From positions 1 through 44,700 of the forward strand of contig JBKEBI010000012.1 in assembly GCA_047973085.1 (NCBI GenBank): 44,700 nt of DNA, written 5' to 3'. The DNA comes from JBKEDG01 sp047973085. GTDB taxonomy: Bacteria; Bacillota_I; Bacilli_A; JBKEDG01. A model generated the notes under the pieces. That model was not told where the DNA came from. It saw only the letters and a program-made list of their open reading frames with translations, and did no database searches. Each line of letters opens with the position of its first letter. The stretch's first letter is position 1. Made by a program: the position numbers and the translations under genes. Positions 32,533-40,934 of the stretch are shown here, piece by piece.

Positions 32533-33417
32533 ATGAAAAAATTAGCAGCAATTCTAGCAGTATTAACGTTATTTACATTAGTAGGATGTAGTGGTGAAGA
32601 AACAGAGGATAAAGTAATATATATTAGTGCAATCCCTGATCAAAATCAAACAGACTTAAATGAGGCAATGACTGAACTTAGTAAACAACTAAGTGATGAA
32701 ACAGGTCTTAATATTGAATATAAAGAAGTGGTAGACTACAGTGCTGTAGTTAATGGATTTTCTAGAAATGAAATTCAAATTGCATGGTTTGGAGGTCTAA
32801 CAGGAGTTCAAGCACGAGATATGGTAGTAGGTTCACAAGCAATTGCTCAAAGACCAAAAGATGAAGAATTTAAATCTGTTTTCATTGCAAATACTAATTC
32901 AGATATAAATAGTATTGAAGACTTCAAAGGAAAAAGCTTTACATTTGGATCAGAAAGTTCTACTTCAGGACATTTAATGCCAAGATACTTTTTAAATGAA
33001 ACAGGGATTACACCAGAAGATGATTTCACTGGAGAAGTTGGTTATTCTGGTAGTCATGATAAAACAATTGAGCTTGTAGAAAATGGTACATATGATGGTG
33101 GAGCTTTAAATATTAGCGTTTGGGAAAAATATCTTGAAGAAGGTTTAGTTGATACAGATAAAGTGAAGTTAGTTGAAACTACAGAGCCATACTATGATTA
33201 TAACTTTTCAATTATAGACAAAAATACTTTTGACGAAGAATATGGTTCAGGAAGTTACGATAAAATTCAAGAAGCTTTATTAAATATAGATATTGAAAAT
33301 AATGAAGCATTATATAAATTCTTTAATGATACAAAGTTTATTGAAACTAAAAATGAGAACTATGACAAAATAAAACAAGTTGCTATTGATCTTGGAATAA
33401 TTGAAGATGAAAATTAG
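32533..33417 (+). CDS. PhnD-like ABC binding lipoprotein, putative selenate/oxyanion transporter
   Basis: This 294-residue binding protein has a lipoprotein signal (MKKLAAILAV, lipobox LVGC). The mature part has AIPDQN, the VDYSAVVNGF and AWFGGLTGVQAR segments and AIAQRPKDEEFKSVF, then SESSTSGHLMPRYFL. This pattern resembles the PhnD superfamily branch that is annotated in clostridia as putative selenate ABC transporter binding protein. That name is itself a prediction. I start at the ATG at 32533, 6 nt after AGGAG. Phosphonate or phosphite remain possible. Confidence 0.82.
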   Translation: MKKLAAILAVLTLFTLVGCSGEETEDKVIYISAIPDQNQTDLNEAMTELSKQLSDETGLNIEYKEVVDYSAVVNGFSRNEIQIAWFGGLTGVQARDMVVGSQAIAQRPKDEEFKSVFIANTNSDINSIEDFKGKSFTFGSESSTSGHLMPRYFLNETGITPEDDFTGEVGYSGSHDKTIELVENGTYDGGALNISVWEKYLEEGLVDTDKVKLVETTEPYYDYNFSIIDKNTFDEEYGSGSYDKIQEALLNIDIENNEALYKFFNDTKFIETKNENYDKIKQVAIDLGIIEDEN

Positions 33418-34051
33418 TAACCTAAATGTAGAAAGAGAGAGTTTTTGCTTAAGCATTGACTCTCTAACTTTTAATTCTAATGATAAAATTGCAATTATTG
33501 GAAAAAGTGGTAGTGGTAAGACTACATTACTTAATAGTATTGGAAATATTATTGATTATAATGGTGTAATTGAGAATAAACAACCTGTTGTTTATGCAAC
33601 TCAATTTGGAGATTTAATTAATGAATTTAGTGTAAATACAAATGTAGTTATGGGAGAGTTTGCAAATAATAATGTTTTTAAAAATATCTATTTAACTCTA
33701 ACATCAAATCCAATAGAGGTTTTATCTAAACTTAAAATTGATAAATTACAAAAAAAGAAAGTTAAAACCTTAAGTGGTGGAGAAGCTCAAAGAGTATTAA
33801 TAGCAAGAAGTTTAAATACAAAAGGTGACATTTTTTTATTTGATGAACCAACATCATCACTTGATATTAAAAACAGTGAAATTTGTGTACAAACAATTTT
33901 AGAAAATCTATCTGATAAAATTATAATATGTACTATTCATAACTTAAACTTATTAAAGTTTTTTGAGCGTGTAATAATAATGGAAAATGGAAAAATCATT
34001 AGTGATACTCCATATAAATCTGATTTAAAATATGGTGATTACTTTGAATAA
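33407..34051 (+). CDS. PhnC-like ABC transporter ATPase
   Basis: This 214-residue ATPase has Walker A GKSGSGKTT near residues 32-40, signature LSGGEAQRVLIA, Walker B IFLFDEPTSSLD and H-loop TIHNL. It is shorter than typical PhnC (about 250). The ATG overlaps the end of the binding-protein gene by 11 nt. It drives the fused permease encoded next. Confidence 0.88.
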   Translation: MKISNLNVERESFCLSIDSLTFNSNDKIAIIGKSGSGKTTLLNSIGNIIDYNGVIENKQPVVYATQFGDLINEFSVNTNVVMGEFANNNVFKNIYLTLTSNPIEVLSKLKIDKLQKKKVKTLSGGEAQRVLIARSLNTKGDIFLFDEPTSSLDIKNSEICVQTILENLSDKIIICTIHNLNLLKFFERVIIMENGKIISDTPYKSDLKYGDYFE

Positions 34052-35546
34052 ACTTAAAAAAATTATTCCTATATTATTAATTCTCCACTTAATTATATTC
34101 GTTATTACTAACCCAATTCTTGTAGAAAATGGAGATATTAGTAAAGTTTTAAGTAGCATGACAAATATTGCATTAAACAATGAAATACTTTCTAACATAC
34201 TATCTTCAATGTTAAACACGTTTATTTTTGCATATTTAGGACTTGGATATGGAGTTATTCTCGCCTCAATATTTACATATTTTGGTGTAAAATATCGCAA
34301 ATTTAAAATTGGTAAAGTATTTACACTTTTTTTTAACTCTATTCATGAATTGATTATTGTCATGATTCTTTCTATAATTTGGGGACTTAACTCATTTGTT
34401 GCAATTATTGCAATTGCACTTAGCTTTAGTGGTGTAATTAGTAAAGTATTTACAAGTAATATTGATAATATTGAAGATGATAACTTTATTAACTATAAAA
34501 ATAAAGGTTACTCCTTTGCTTCAAATTTTTTATTTAATTTATTTCCAAAATCATTTAGTATAAATGTAGACTACATTTCTTACCGTTTTGAGTGTGCATT
34601 AAGATCTACAGTTGTACTAAGCTATGTTGGAATTGTTGGAATAGGTTTCTATATTAACTTAGCACTTAGTGATTCAAATTACAATCTAGTTTTTACATAT
34701 GTGTATGCTTTAATTTTGTTTATGATTATAGTCAGCTTTATTATTTCTAAACTACGAAATATTATTAATAAAAATATTTTTAAGAGCTCAATAATATATT
34801 TAATATCTATTATAATAATTTCAGTCATATATATTATTTTAAACTACAACGAATTTTTAAATTTGTTTAGCAATGCTTATTTTGAAATACTTAATTCATC
34901 AATAATAAGAGTTGTTACTTTTAAAAGTTCTATTTATAATCAAGAATTTATGAATGAAATATTAAAATACACAATTCAAACAATTAGAATGGGACTGCTT
35001 AGTACAGCAATACTAATGATTTTTGTAAGTGTATATTTATATATATTATTAATTCAAGAAAAGTATCAAAGTAGACTTATTAAATATATCAGTCAATTCA
35101 TAAATATTATTTTAAGAAGTACCCCAGAACTTGTAACTCTGTCTATTTTAATTTTTATTTTAAAGCCCAATATATTTAGTGGTGCACTAGCAATTGCTCT
35201 TCATAATTACGGTATTGTTGCTAAATTAATTTATAATCGCTTTCTAGACAATCAAGAAAAAATGAGAATTGCATATAACAAAAACTATAGTACACTGACA
35301 ATACTAATTTTTATTCTATACCCTTCTCTAAAAAAATATTTACTATCTACTTATATATATAGATATGAGTTAGCAATTAAAAATTCTGTAATCATCGGCC
35401 TTCTTGGTGCTGGAGGTCTTGGATATTTATTTAAACTCAAACTTAGTAGTTTTAATTACGATGCAGTAATATTTATTTGCTTGGTTTACATTATACTATT
35501 TGCAATCAATGAATTTATATATATAAGGTTTAAGAAAATTTCCTGA
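34044..35546 (+). CDS. fused double-domain ABC permease (PhnE-like x2)
   Basis: About 500 residues contain two homologous permease halves. Half 1 (about residues 1-230) has its coupling region at NYKNKGYSFASNFLFNLFPKS and ends with VVLSYVGIVGIGFYI. Half 2 (about 240-500) has QTIRMGLLSTAILM, RSTPELV, the coupling loop and ends with IIGLLGAGGLGYLF. About a dozen hydrophobic helices are visible. I favour a TTG start at 34044 after GGTGA, overlapping the ATPase stop by 8 nt; an ATG four codons earlier lacks a ribosome site. One fused chain replaces a PhnE homodimer. Confidence 0.85.
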   Translation: MNKLKKIIPILLILHLIIFVITNPILVENGDISKVLSSMTNIALNNEILSNILSSMLNTFIFAYLGLGYGVILASIFTYFGVKYRKFKIGKVFTLFFNSIHELIIVMILSIIWGLNSFVAIIAIALSFSGVISKVFTSNIDNIEDDNFINYKNKGYSFASNFLFNLFPKSFSINVDYISYRFECALRSTVVLSYVGIVGIGFYINLALSDSNYNLVFTYVYALILFMIIVSFIISKLRNIINKNIFKSSIIYLISIIIISVIYIILNYNEFLNLFSNAYFEILNSSIIRVVTFKSSIYNQEFMNEILKYTIQTIRMGLLSTAILMIFVSVYLYILLIQEKYQSRLIKYISQFINIILRSTPELVTLSILIFILKPNIFSGALAIALHNYGIVAKLIYNRFLDNQEKMRIAYNKNYSTLTILIFILYPSLKKYLLSTYIYRYELAIKNSVIIGLLGAGGLGYLFKLKLSSFNYDAVIFICLVYIILFAINEFIYIRFKKIS

Positions 35547-35551
35547 CATGT

Positions 35552-35582
35552 AAAATACTACCTAAAATAGGTAGTATTTTTA
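35552..35582 (+). terminator. terminator of the PhnCDE-like operon (bidirectional)
   Basis: 10-bp stem AATACTACCT / AGGTAGTATT with AAAAT loop and a T run. It overlaps the stop of the convergent DUF3021 gene. Confidence 0.87.
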
Positions 35583-35966
35583 TTGCTTTTTATGGTTAAT
35601 ATCATTATTTAATAACGTTACTTCTCTTTTATTTAAAAAATAAAATATAAGCCAAATAGTAAAAAACATTAGTAAAAATACTAGTATAAAACCTAAAATG
35701 ACTTCAATTTCAAATGGAAACCATTTATAGTAATAGGCTAAATATAATGTTACTACTATTCCTGATAAGCATTGAATAAATGTTTTGATAAATAAACTTA
35801 GACTATCTATTTCATATATTAATGAACTTAAGCCAAACACTAAACCTATTAAAATAAAGGCAATTGCCTGTTCTCTACCTTCTCCACCAGCAAACACAAG
35901 TGCTGATAGTAAAAATAACAATGCTGAAATACTTAATCCTTGAAAAATACTTTTTAAAAATTTCAT
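35580..35966 (-). CDS. DUF3021 membrane protein
   Basis: This 128-residue protein has four transmembrane helices (N-terminal FLKSIFQGLSISALLFLL, then AIAFILIGLVFGLSSLIYE, two more) and a charged tail. The pattern matches DUF3021 proteins that follow a LytTR regulator in Firmicutes and probably restrain it. AGGAGG is upstream and the gap to the regulator is 12 nt. Confidence 0.82.
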   Translation of the reverse strand: MKFLKSIFQGLSISALLFLLSALVFAGGEGREQAIAFILIGLVFGLSSLIYEIDSLSLFIKTFIQCLSGIVVTLYLAYYYKWFPFEIEVILGFILVFLLMFFTIWLIFYFLNKREVTLLNNDINHKKQ

Positions 35967-35978
35967 AATAATCTCCTC

Positions 35979-36422
35979 CTAAATTCCTAAACTATTTTTT
36001 AATTCTTTCAAATAACTTCTTGATACACTTACTTTATTTCCACTTTCTAGTACTGCTACCATACCAGAAAATAATGCTTCAAGCTTTATTAGATAATTGA
36101 TATTAATTACTGCTGATTTTGAAACTTGAGCAAAGTTTGAAGAATTTAATTCTTCTAATACTTTATATAATCTCCCCCTAAATTTGATTTCTTCTTCTTT
36201 AGTTATAATTGTAATCATATCACCAAATACTTCAATACATTCTATTTCATTTATTTTAACTATTTGATAGCTGTCACTTGATTTAACGATAAAAGTATCT
36301 TTACAACTTTTGTATTTGTTAATATATTCTACTAACTTTTTTGCATCTTCATTATATTCTTGGTAGCATACATCAACTTTTATTTCTTTTTGATTTATAT
36401 TTTGTACAAAACTTACTTCCAT
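35979..36422 (-). CDS. LytTR-type DNA-binding regulator
   Basis: This 147-residue regulator has no receiver domain. The LytTR fold occupies residues about 45-145: YQIVKINEIECIEVFGDMI, FRGRLYKVLEELN, FAQVSKSAVININYL and the C-terminal VSVSRSYLKELKNSL. Such stand-alone LytTR proteins are usually controlled by the adjacent DUF3021 membrane protein. The target is unknown. AGGAGGG precedes the ATG. Confidence 0.9.
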   Translation of the reverse strand: MEVSFVQNINQKEIKVDVCYQEYNEDAKKLVEYINKYKSCKDTFIVKSSDSYQIVKINEIECIEVFGDMITIITKEEEIKFRGRLYKVLEELNSSNFAQVSKSAVININYLIKLEALFSGMVAVLESGNKVSVSRSYLKELKNSLGI

Positions 36423-36532
36423 ATTGGCCCTCCTATTCTATATTCAAATTGTAGCACATTTAAATGCACTTATGTTAGCTCAAACACAAGTGGTTAAAAA
36501 AGTATTACAAGTAGTATGAAAAATATTGTTAA

Positions 36533-36561
36533 AATAAAAAAGTGCTAAAATACAGCACTTT
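36533..36561 (-). terminator. terminator of the MarR-SAS-EamA operon
   Basis: Stem AAAGTGCT / AGCACTTT with 7-nt loop and, on the minus strand, TTTTTTATTTT. It begins a few nt after the EamA stop codon. Confidence 0.88.
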
Positions 36562-36565
36562 CAAA

Positions 36566-37453
36566 TTATGATTTACTGATATTTAGTAAAACTAAAGCCA
36601 TAAAAATCATAATTATTCCTATTATTCCACCAATCGTTATAACATCCTTAAAAATAAATACCCCAATTATAGTTGCAACTACAGGCTCTGAAAAAGTCAT
36701 GATGGAAGCTTTCCCTGCTTCTACATTTAACAACCCTGTGGTGTATAAAATAAATGGAGCAAGGGTAGATATAATTCCAAGTCCTATAGAAAAAACAATA
36801 ACTAATGGATTAGAAAAGCCTTGAACAAAATTGTAATCTATACAAAATATACTTAAACTTACAGAGGCAACAAGAAAAGTATAGAATGTAACAGTATAAC
36901 TACTATACTTTCTTAAAGCTATTTTTCCAAAAATACTGTAAAGACCATATCCTAATCCAGAAAGTAGCCCTGTTATTATTCCAATTGCTGAAACACTTCC
37001 AATTCCATTAGCTACTCCCACTGTAAGACTACAACCTATACTAGCTATAATTAATACTAATATTTTTAATTTAGTTAGTTTTTCTTTAAAAAATAGGCTA
37101 GATAGTAAAACTACAAAGAATGGTCCAGTATATAATAGGATTGCTGCTAAAGATAAGTTTAAAGTATTGATGGTTAAAAAATACATTACATTAAAAAACA
37201 CAATGCTTCCAATCCCTGTAGCCAAAAACATCCAAATATCTTTAATATTTATATAAAAATATTTTTTATCTTTAATACAAATGATAAGAAATAAACCTAG
37301 CGTTGCAATAGCATTTCTAATAAATGTTATATCTATAGCTGAATATCCTATATTTGAAATTTCAATAGAAAAGAACCCAATGAATCCCCATAAAAATCCA
37401 GCAAGCAAAATAAATACAATATACATATAATTTGAATTTAATTTATTTTTCAT
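36566..37453 (-). CDS. EamA/DMT-family transporter
   Basis: This 295-residue protein has ten predicted transmembrane helices in two EamA repeats (first half with LLAGFLWGFIGFF, second with GLLSGLGYGLYSIFGK). DMT members export amino acids or metabolites; the substrate cannot be read. GGAGG precedes the ATG. It follows the alarmone synthetase gene by 23 nt in a MarR-led operon, so it may export something linked to the signal that MarR senses. Confidence 0.9.
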   Translation of the reverse strand: MKNKLNSNYMYIVFILLAGFLWGFIGFFSIEISNIGYSAIDITFIRNAIATLGLFLIICIKDKKYFYINIKDIWMFLATGIGSIVFFNVMYFLTINTLNLSLAAILLYTGPFFVVLLSSLFFKEKLTKLKILVLIIASIGCSLTVGVANGIGSVSAIGIITGLLSGLGYGLYSIFGKIALRKYSSYTVTFYTFLVASVSLSIFCIDYNFVQGFSNPLVIVFSIGLGIISTLAPFILYTTGLLNVEAGKASIMTFSEPVVATIIGVFIFKDVITIGGIIGIIMIFMALVLLNISKS

Positions 37454-37476
37454 ATGTTCCTCCAGTATCAGTTAAT

Positions 37477-38175
37477 TTATCTTATATCATTTCGAATTTC
37501 TTGCATTATTTGCTCTGTATCTGCAAGAGAGTTAGCACAATCTAGCAACTTTTGGGAATGTTTTTCCATATCATCAATACTATTTTTATATCTAAGTGAA
37601 TGTTCAAGACTTGCCCAATAATCCATAGCAACTGTACGAAGTTGTACCTCAACAGGAACATTTTCTGTTCTATTAGATAAAAATACTGGGATTTGAACAA
37701 CAATATGTAAACTCCTATATCCATTTTCCTTAGGATTTTTAATGTAATCCTTACGTTTAATCAATTCAATATCCTCTTGCCCAAGTAACAGCTTTTCTAT
37801 TAAATAAATATCATCTACAAAATTACAAATAACCCTTATACCTGCAATATCTTTAATATGCTCTCTTATAGATTCAACAGTTGGTAGTGTATCATACTTT
37901 TTTATTTTATCAGTAATACTTTTAATGCTTTTTACTCTACATTCAAGATGATGAATTGGATTATTATTGTAGTTTACATGAAATTCTTCATCTAGTATTT
38001 CCAGTTTTGTACTAACTTCTTTCATCGCACTATTATAAACATTCATTAAGCTTAGAATATCTATAAGTGACCCACTTTGCCTACTTATCAATTCAAAATC
38101 TTTAGCCTTTTCTATTTCATCAAATTGCTTCTTTAACTCTTGTAAATTCATTTGTATTTTTCTCTCTAATATCAT
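37477..38175 (-). CDS. small alarmone synthetase (RelP/RelQ-type (p)ppGpp synthetase)
   Basis: This 232-residue single-domain RelA/SpoT synthetase has no HD hydrolase or TGS/ACT domains. The synthetase core shows IKDIAGIRVICNF, KRKDYIKNPKENGYRSLHIVVQ and VEVQLRTVAMDYWASLEH, including the catalytic Asp, Arg/Lys loop and Gln/Glu residues. It makes (p)ppGpp from GTP or GDP and ATP. AGGAG precedes the ATG. Small synthetases are controlled mainly by transcription; here a MarR gene lies 9 nt upstream. Confidence 0.93.
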   Translation of the reverse strand: MILERKIQMNLQELKKQFDEIEKAKDFELISRQSGSLIDILSLMNVYNSAMKEVSTKLEILDEEFHVNYNNNPIHHLECRVKSIKSITDKIKKYDTLPTVESIREHIKDIAGIRVICNFVDDIYLIEKLLLGQEDIELIKRKDYIKNPKENGYRSLHIVVQIPVFLSNRTENVPVEVQLRTVAMDYWASLEHSLRYKNSIDDMEKHSQKLLDCANSLADTEQIMQEIRNDIR

Positions 38176-38184
38176 AATATTCTC

Positions 38185-38652
38185 CTATTTTTTTGTCTCA
38201 TTAAATTCATCAGTAATTTCAATCAACTTATTAATAATAACCGTCATTTGTTTAACATCATCAACACCTAGATAGCTAACAATTTTATGTAACCTATTGA
38301 CAAACTCTTCTTCTTGATCTCTTAAAATATTTCTGCCTTCTGTTGTTAAAGTAATAATTATATTCCTTCTATTACGTAAATCTATATCTCTTTTTAAATA
38401 GCCTTTCTTTTCAAGGCTATTTAACATTTGAGAAATAGCAGCTTTTGAAACAGCAAGATATTTTTGTAAATATGATACATCTACATTATTTTCTAAATCT
38501 ATAGCATTATTGGAAACATTGCTTAACAAGATAAATTCTGACATATTTATATTTACGTTACCTTTATTCATATCCATTCCAAATCCAGACGCTACTAATT
38601 TTTTAAACTGAAATATTGAATGTACTAACTCTACCTCTAAATCTTTGTCCAT
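38185..38652 (-). CDS. MarR-family transcriptional regulator
   Basis: This 155-residue winged-helix regulator has a recognition region LQKYLAVSKAAISQMLNSLEKKGYL and wing DLRNRRNIIITLT, with flanking dimerisation helices. I start at the ATG at 38650-38652, 8 nt after AGGAG; a GTG three codons earlier overlaps that site. It heads a three-gene operon and probably binds the inverted repeats in its own promoter. Confidence 0.92.
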   Translation of the reverse strand: MDKDLEVELVHSIFQFKKLVASGFGMDMNKGNVNINMSEFILLSNVSNNAIDLENNVDVSYLQKYLAVSKAAISQMLNSLEKKGYLKRDIDLRNRRNIIITLTTEGRNILRDQEEEFVNRLHKIVSYLGVDDVKQMTVIINKLIEITDEFNETKK

Positions 38653-38707
38653 AATTTTCACTCCTTTAATAAATTAACAGTTAAGAACTTAATTATTAAT
38701 TTATTTA

Positions 38708-38736
38708 ACTATATCACTTGTAATTTATTATGTCAA
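38708..38736 (-). promoter_or_regulatory. promoter of the MarR operon with adjacent dyad
   Basis: Consensus -35 TTGACA (38731-38736), 17-bp spacer, -10 TATAGT (38708-38713) on the minus strand. The leader between promoter and gene contains TTAAG-TT-CTTAA, a palindrome suitable as MarR operator. Confidence 0.8.
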
Positions 38737-38769
38737 TAAAAAACAACTATAATTTAAACTTAATAGTTG
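38737..38769 (-). terminator. terminator of the MerR-EFR1 operon
   Basis: CAACTAT / ATAGTTG arms with a partly paired AT-rich centre, followed by TTTTTTATT on the minus strand. Confidence 0.78.
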
Positions 38770-38793
38770 CTTTCTTATTACTTAAAAAATTTA

Positions 38794-39552
38794 TTATTGC
38801 ATATTGCTTTTAATAATATCTTGAATTAATATATTTGAATTAATATATCTTTCTGCGCTTTTCTCATCTTTATGATGAATAGCAACATGAGGACAAGCAT
38901 GAATACATCCCATGCATTGCTCACAATTATTTTTAAATTCTACTTTATTAACTACACTAATATTACTTACTGGACATATTTTCTCACATGTTTTACATAG
39001 CGTACATTTATCAGTAACATAAAATTTATTATCTTGCATTTTTATAGCCCTATTCCATTTTCTCATTACTACTTTATTTATAAAATAACTTAGAATTGTA
39101 GTAAAATAAAACTTATCTACTTTAATAGCTTCCCTTTCGACATCTTCTTTTATTACGTTTATTTTATCTAATGCTAAACTTTCTAATTCTTTTTGGCTTT
39201 GAGTAGATTTTTTCATATCAGAAAGCGGTATAAAATTTTCAGGCATTTTTAAATAATTAACATATTTAAAATCAATTCCATAATTTTTTATATGCCTAGA
39301 TGTATCAAGTACAAAACCTCCATAGGTAAAAATCATAAAAATATATTTACTTTTTAAATTAGCTTTTATTAAAAACTCTTCAACAATTTTAGGAGTATTT
39401 AAATAATATATTGGAGTAACTATACCAATCTTATCGGCTTCAATTTCATAATTATTTTCTTTTATTAATTGTGGAATTGATAAAAGCTCTGCTTTAAATT
39501 GTTTTGCAATATATAAACTATTTCCTGTACTTGTAAAATATAAAATTTTCAT
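38794..39552 (-). CDS. EFR1-family flavodoxin-ferredoxin protein
   Basis: This 252-residue protein fuses an N-terminal flavodoxin-like domain (YFTSTGNSLYIAK phosphate loop, VTPIYYLNTP, IFTYGG) to a C-terminal two-cluster ferredoxin (CTLCKTCEKICP and CEQCMGCIHACP). It is a cytosolic electron carrier or flavin reductase of anaerobes; the partner is not known. The ATG overlaps the merR stop by 1 nt, so it is translationally coupled to its regulator. Confidence 0.9.
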   Translation of the reverse strand: MKILYFTSTGNSLYIAKQFKAELLSIPQLIKENNYEIEADKIGIVTPIYYLNTPKIVEEFLIKANLKSKYIFMIFTYGGFVLDTSRHIKNYGIDFKYVNYLKMPENFIPLSDMKKSTQSQKELESLALDKINVIKEDVEREAIKVDKFYFTTILSYFINKVVMRKWNRAIKMQDNKFYVTDKCTLCKTCEKICPVSNISVVNKVEFKNNCEQCMGCIHACPHVAIHHKDEKSAERYINSNILIQDIIKSNMQ

Positions 39553-39983
39553 TAAAACACCTCTTCCCTATTTTCAAAAATCGATATTACCAATTCATCT
39601 ATTTTACATATACTACTTGTATCACTTGTAGCAATCATCTTTTCTACTTCCACTATTAACACAGCAACTTTATTTAAATGTTTTATCTTTGAAAGTATTT
39701 GGTTGTGTTTTTGCTTAAGGTAATTTAGTACTTCCTTTGAATCTTGACACGTCACATCAATGTTTTTTCCACTAGTAATTAACATTGAAATTTCCTCAAG
39801 ACTAAAATTAGCATACTTCATTACTTGAACATATTTAAGAAATAAAATATCTTCATCATTATAATATCTGTAGTTATTTTCTTCTCTACTTGCTTTTACA
39901 AGCCCTATTTTATCATAATATCTGAGTGTATGAACAGGAATATCCGTTATATGTGAAGCATCTTTAATCGTATATTTTTTCAT
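39552..39983 (-). CDS. MerR-family transcriptional regulator
   Basis: This 143-residue regulator has the N-terminal helix-turn-helix and wing (YTIKDASHITDIPVHTLRYYDKIGL, NNYRYYNDEDI), followed by a coiled-coil dimer helix and a short effector region with Cys-containing CQDS and SICKI. Whether the Cys bind metal is unclear. GGAGGAG is upstream. It almost certainly controls itself and EFR1 from the 19-bp-spacer promoter. Confidence 0.92.
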   Translation of the reverse strand: MKKYTIKDASHITDIPVHTLRYYDKIGLVKASREENNYRYYNDEDILFLKYVQVMKYANFSLEEISMLITSGKNIDVTCQDSKEVLNYLKQKHNQILSKIKHLNKVAVLIVEVEKMIATSDTSSICKIDELVISIFENREEVF

Positions 39984-40004
39984 AAAATCTCCTCCTACAA
40001 TTAA

Positions 40005-40035
40005 AGTATAACATTAAAGTCAACTCTAATGTCAA
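40005..40035 (-). promoter_or_regulatory. MerR-type promoter/operator
   Basis: Minus-strand -35 TTGACA (40030-40035) and -10 TATACT (40005-40010) are separated by 19 bp, the over-long spacer typical of MerR-controlled promoters. A near-perfect dyad (ACATTA...TAATGT, 40011-40032, 9 of 10 pairs) fills the spacer. Confidence 0.82.
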
Positions 40036-40062
40036 TGCTTAATTTATAATATTATTTTAAAT

Positions 40063-40085
40063 TTAAAAACTAACCTAAGTTAGTT
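40063..40085 (-). terminator. terminator of the ion-channel gene
   Basis: Stem AACTAAC / GTTAGTT, loop of 4 nt, followed by TTTAAATTT on the minus strand, about 95 nt after the stop. Confidence 0.6.
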
Positions 40086-40178
40086 AGATTATAAAAATAG
40101 CCCATATGTTATTTGTATTAATATAATTTGCTCAAAAGTACTTAATCAATCTATGTTCATAAATTATAAATATTAAAT

Positions 40179-40880
40179 TTACTTATCTCTATGAAATTCG
40201 TCTAAAAATCTTGCTGTCAATACTCCTGAAGGTAAAGCAACAAACCCAATTCCAATAAATGATGATATCATACTAATTAGTCTACCAACTTGAGTAGTTG
40301 GATATATGTCACCATAGCCTACCGTTGTCAGTGCTGTTGTAGCCCAATACATTGCCTCAAAAAAATTATCAAAACCTTCTGGTTCTATATTAAACATAAA
40401 TAATGCTGAGATTACAACATAAAAAATTGCACATACAATTAAGGATAATAATATCTCTTTAGATTTTTTTATAACAGAGGTGATTACAACAAAATTTCTT
40501 GAGTATTTTAGGAACTTAAATATCCTTAACATTCTAAACCCTCTAAAAACTTTTAGAATTTTAAAACTAGGTGATAAAATATTGAATGAAGGTAAAATAG
40601 ATAATAAATCTATAATTGCCCAAAAAGTAAAGGGATACTCAAGGAACGATTTTTTACCTTTACAAAGCTTTAAATCAGCAGTCCACCAACGTACAATATA
40701 ATCACAAACAAATATTATTACACATATATATTCCATAGTGAATAATACTTTATTAGAATCTTTATACATTAATGGAACTAAACTAAAAACAATTGTAATT
40801 ATCATAAACACATCATATATTTTACTTACTCTATCATTATCCTGAGCTTTTTCAATAACTTCAAAAATTCTTTTTTTCAT
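40179..40880 (-). CDS. voltage-gated-type potassium channel
   Basis: This 233-residue channel has a six-helix layout. S4 carries regularly spaced Arg/Lys (FRGFRMLRIFKFLKYSR), followed by S5, pore helix and the selectivity filter TTVGYGDIYP. It is the usual size of bacterial Kv-like channels. AGAGGAG precedes the ATG. It stands alone between the MerR operon and a broken gene. Confidence 0.93.
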   Translation of the reverse strand: MKKRIFEVIEKAQDNDRVSKIYDVFMIITIVFSLVPLMYKDSNKVLFTMEYICVIIFVCDYIVRWWTADLKLCKGKKSFLEYPFTFWAIIDLLSILPSFNILSPSFKILKVFRGFRMLRIFKFLKYSRNFVVITSVIKKSKEILLSLIVCAIFYVVISALFMFNIEPEGFDNFFEAMYWATTALTTVGYGDIYPTTQVGRLISMISSFIGIGFVALPSGVLTARFLDEFHRDK

Positions 40881-40934
40881 TGGTATCTCCTCTAGTATTA
40901 TTTATAATTGCGTTCCCAATTCTGAAAAACATTA

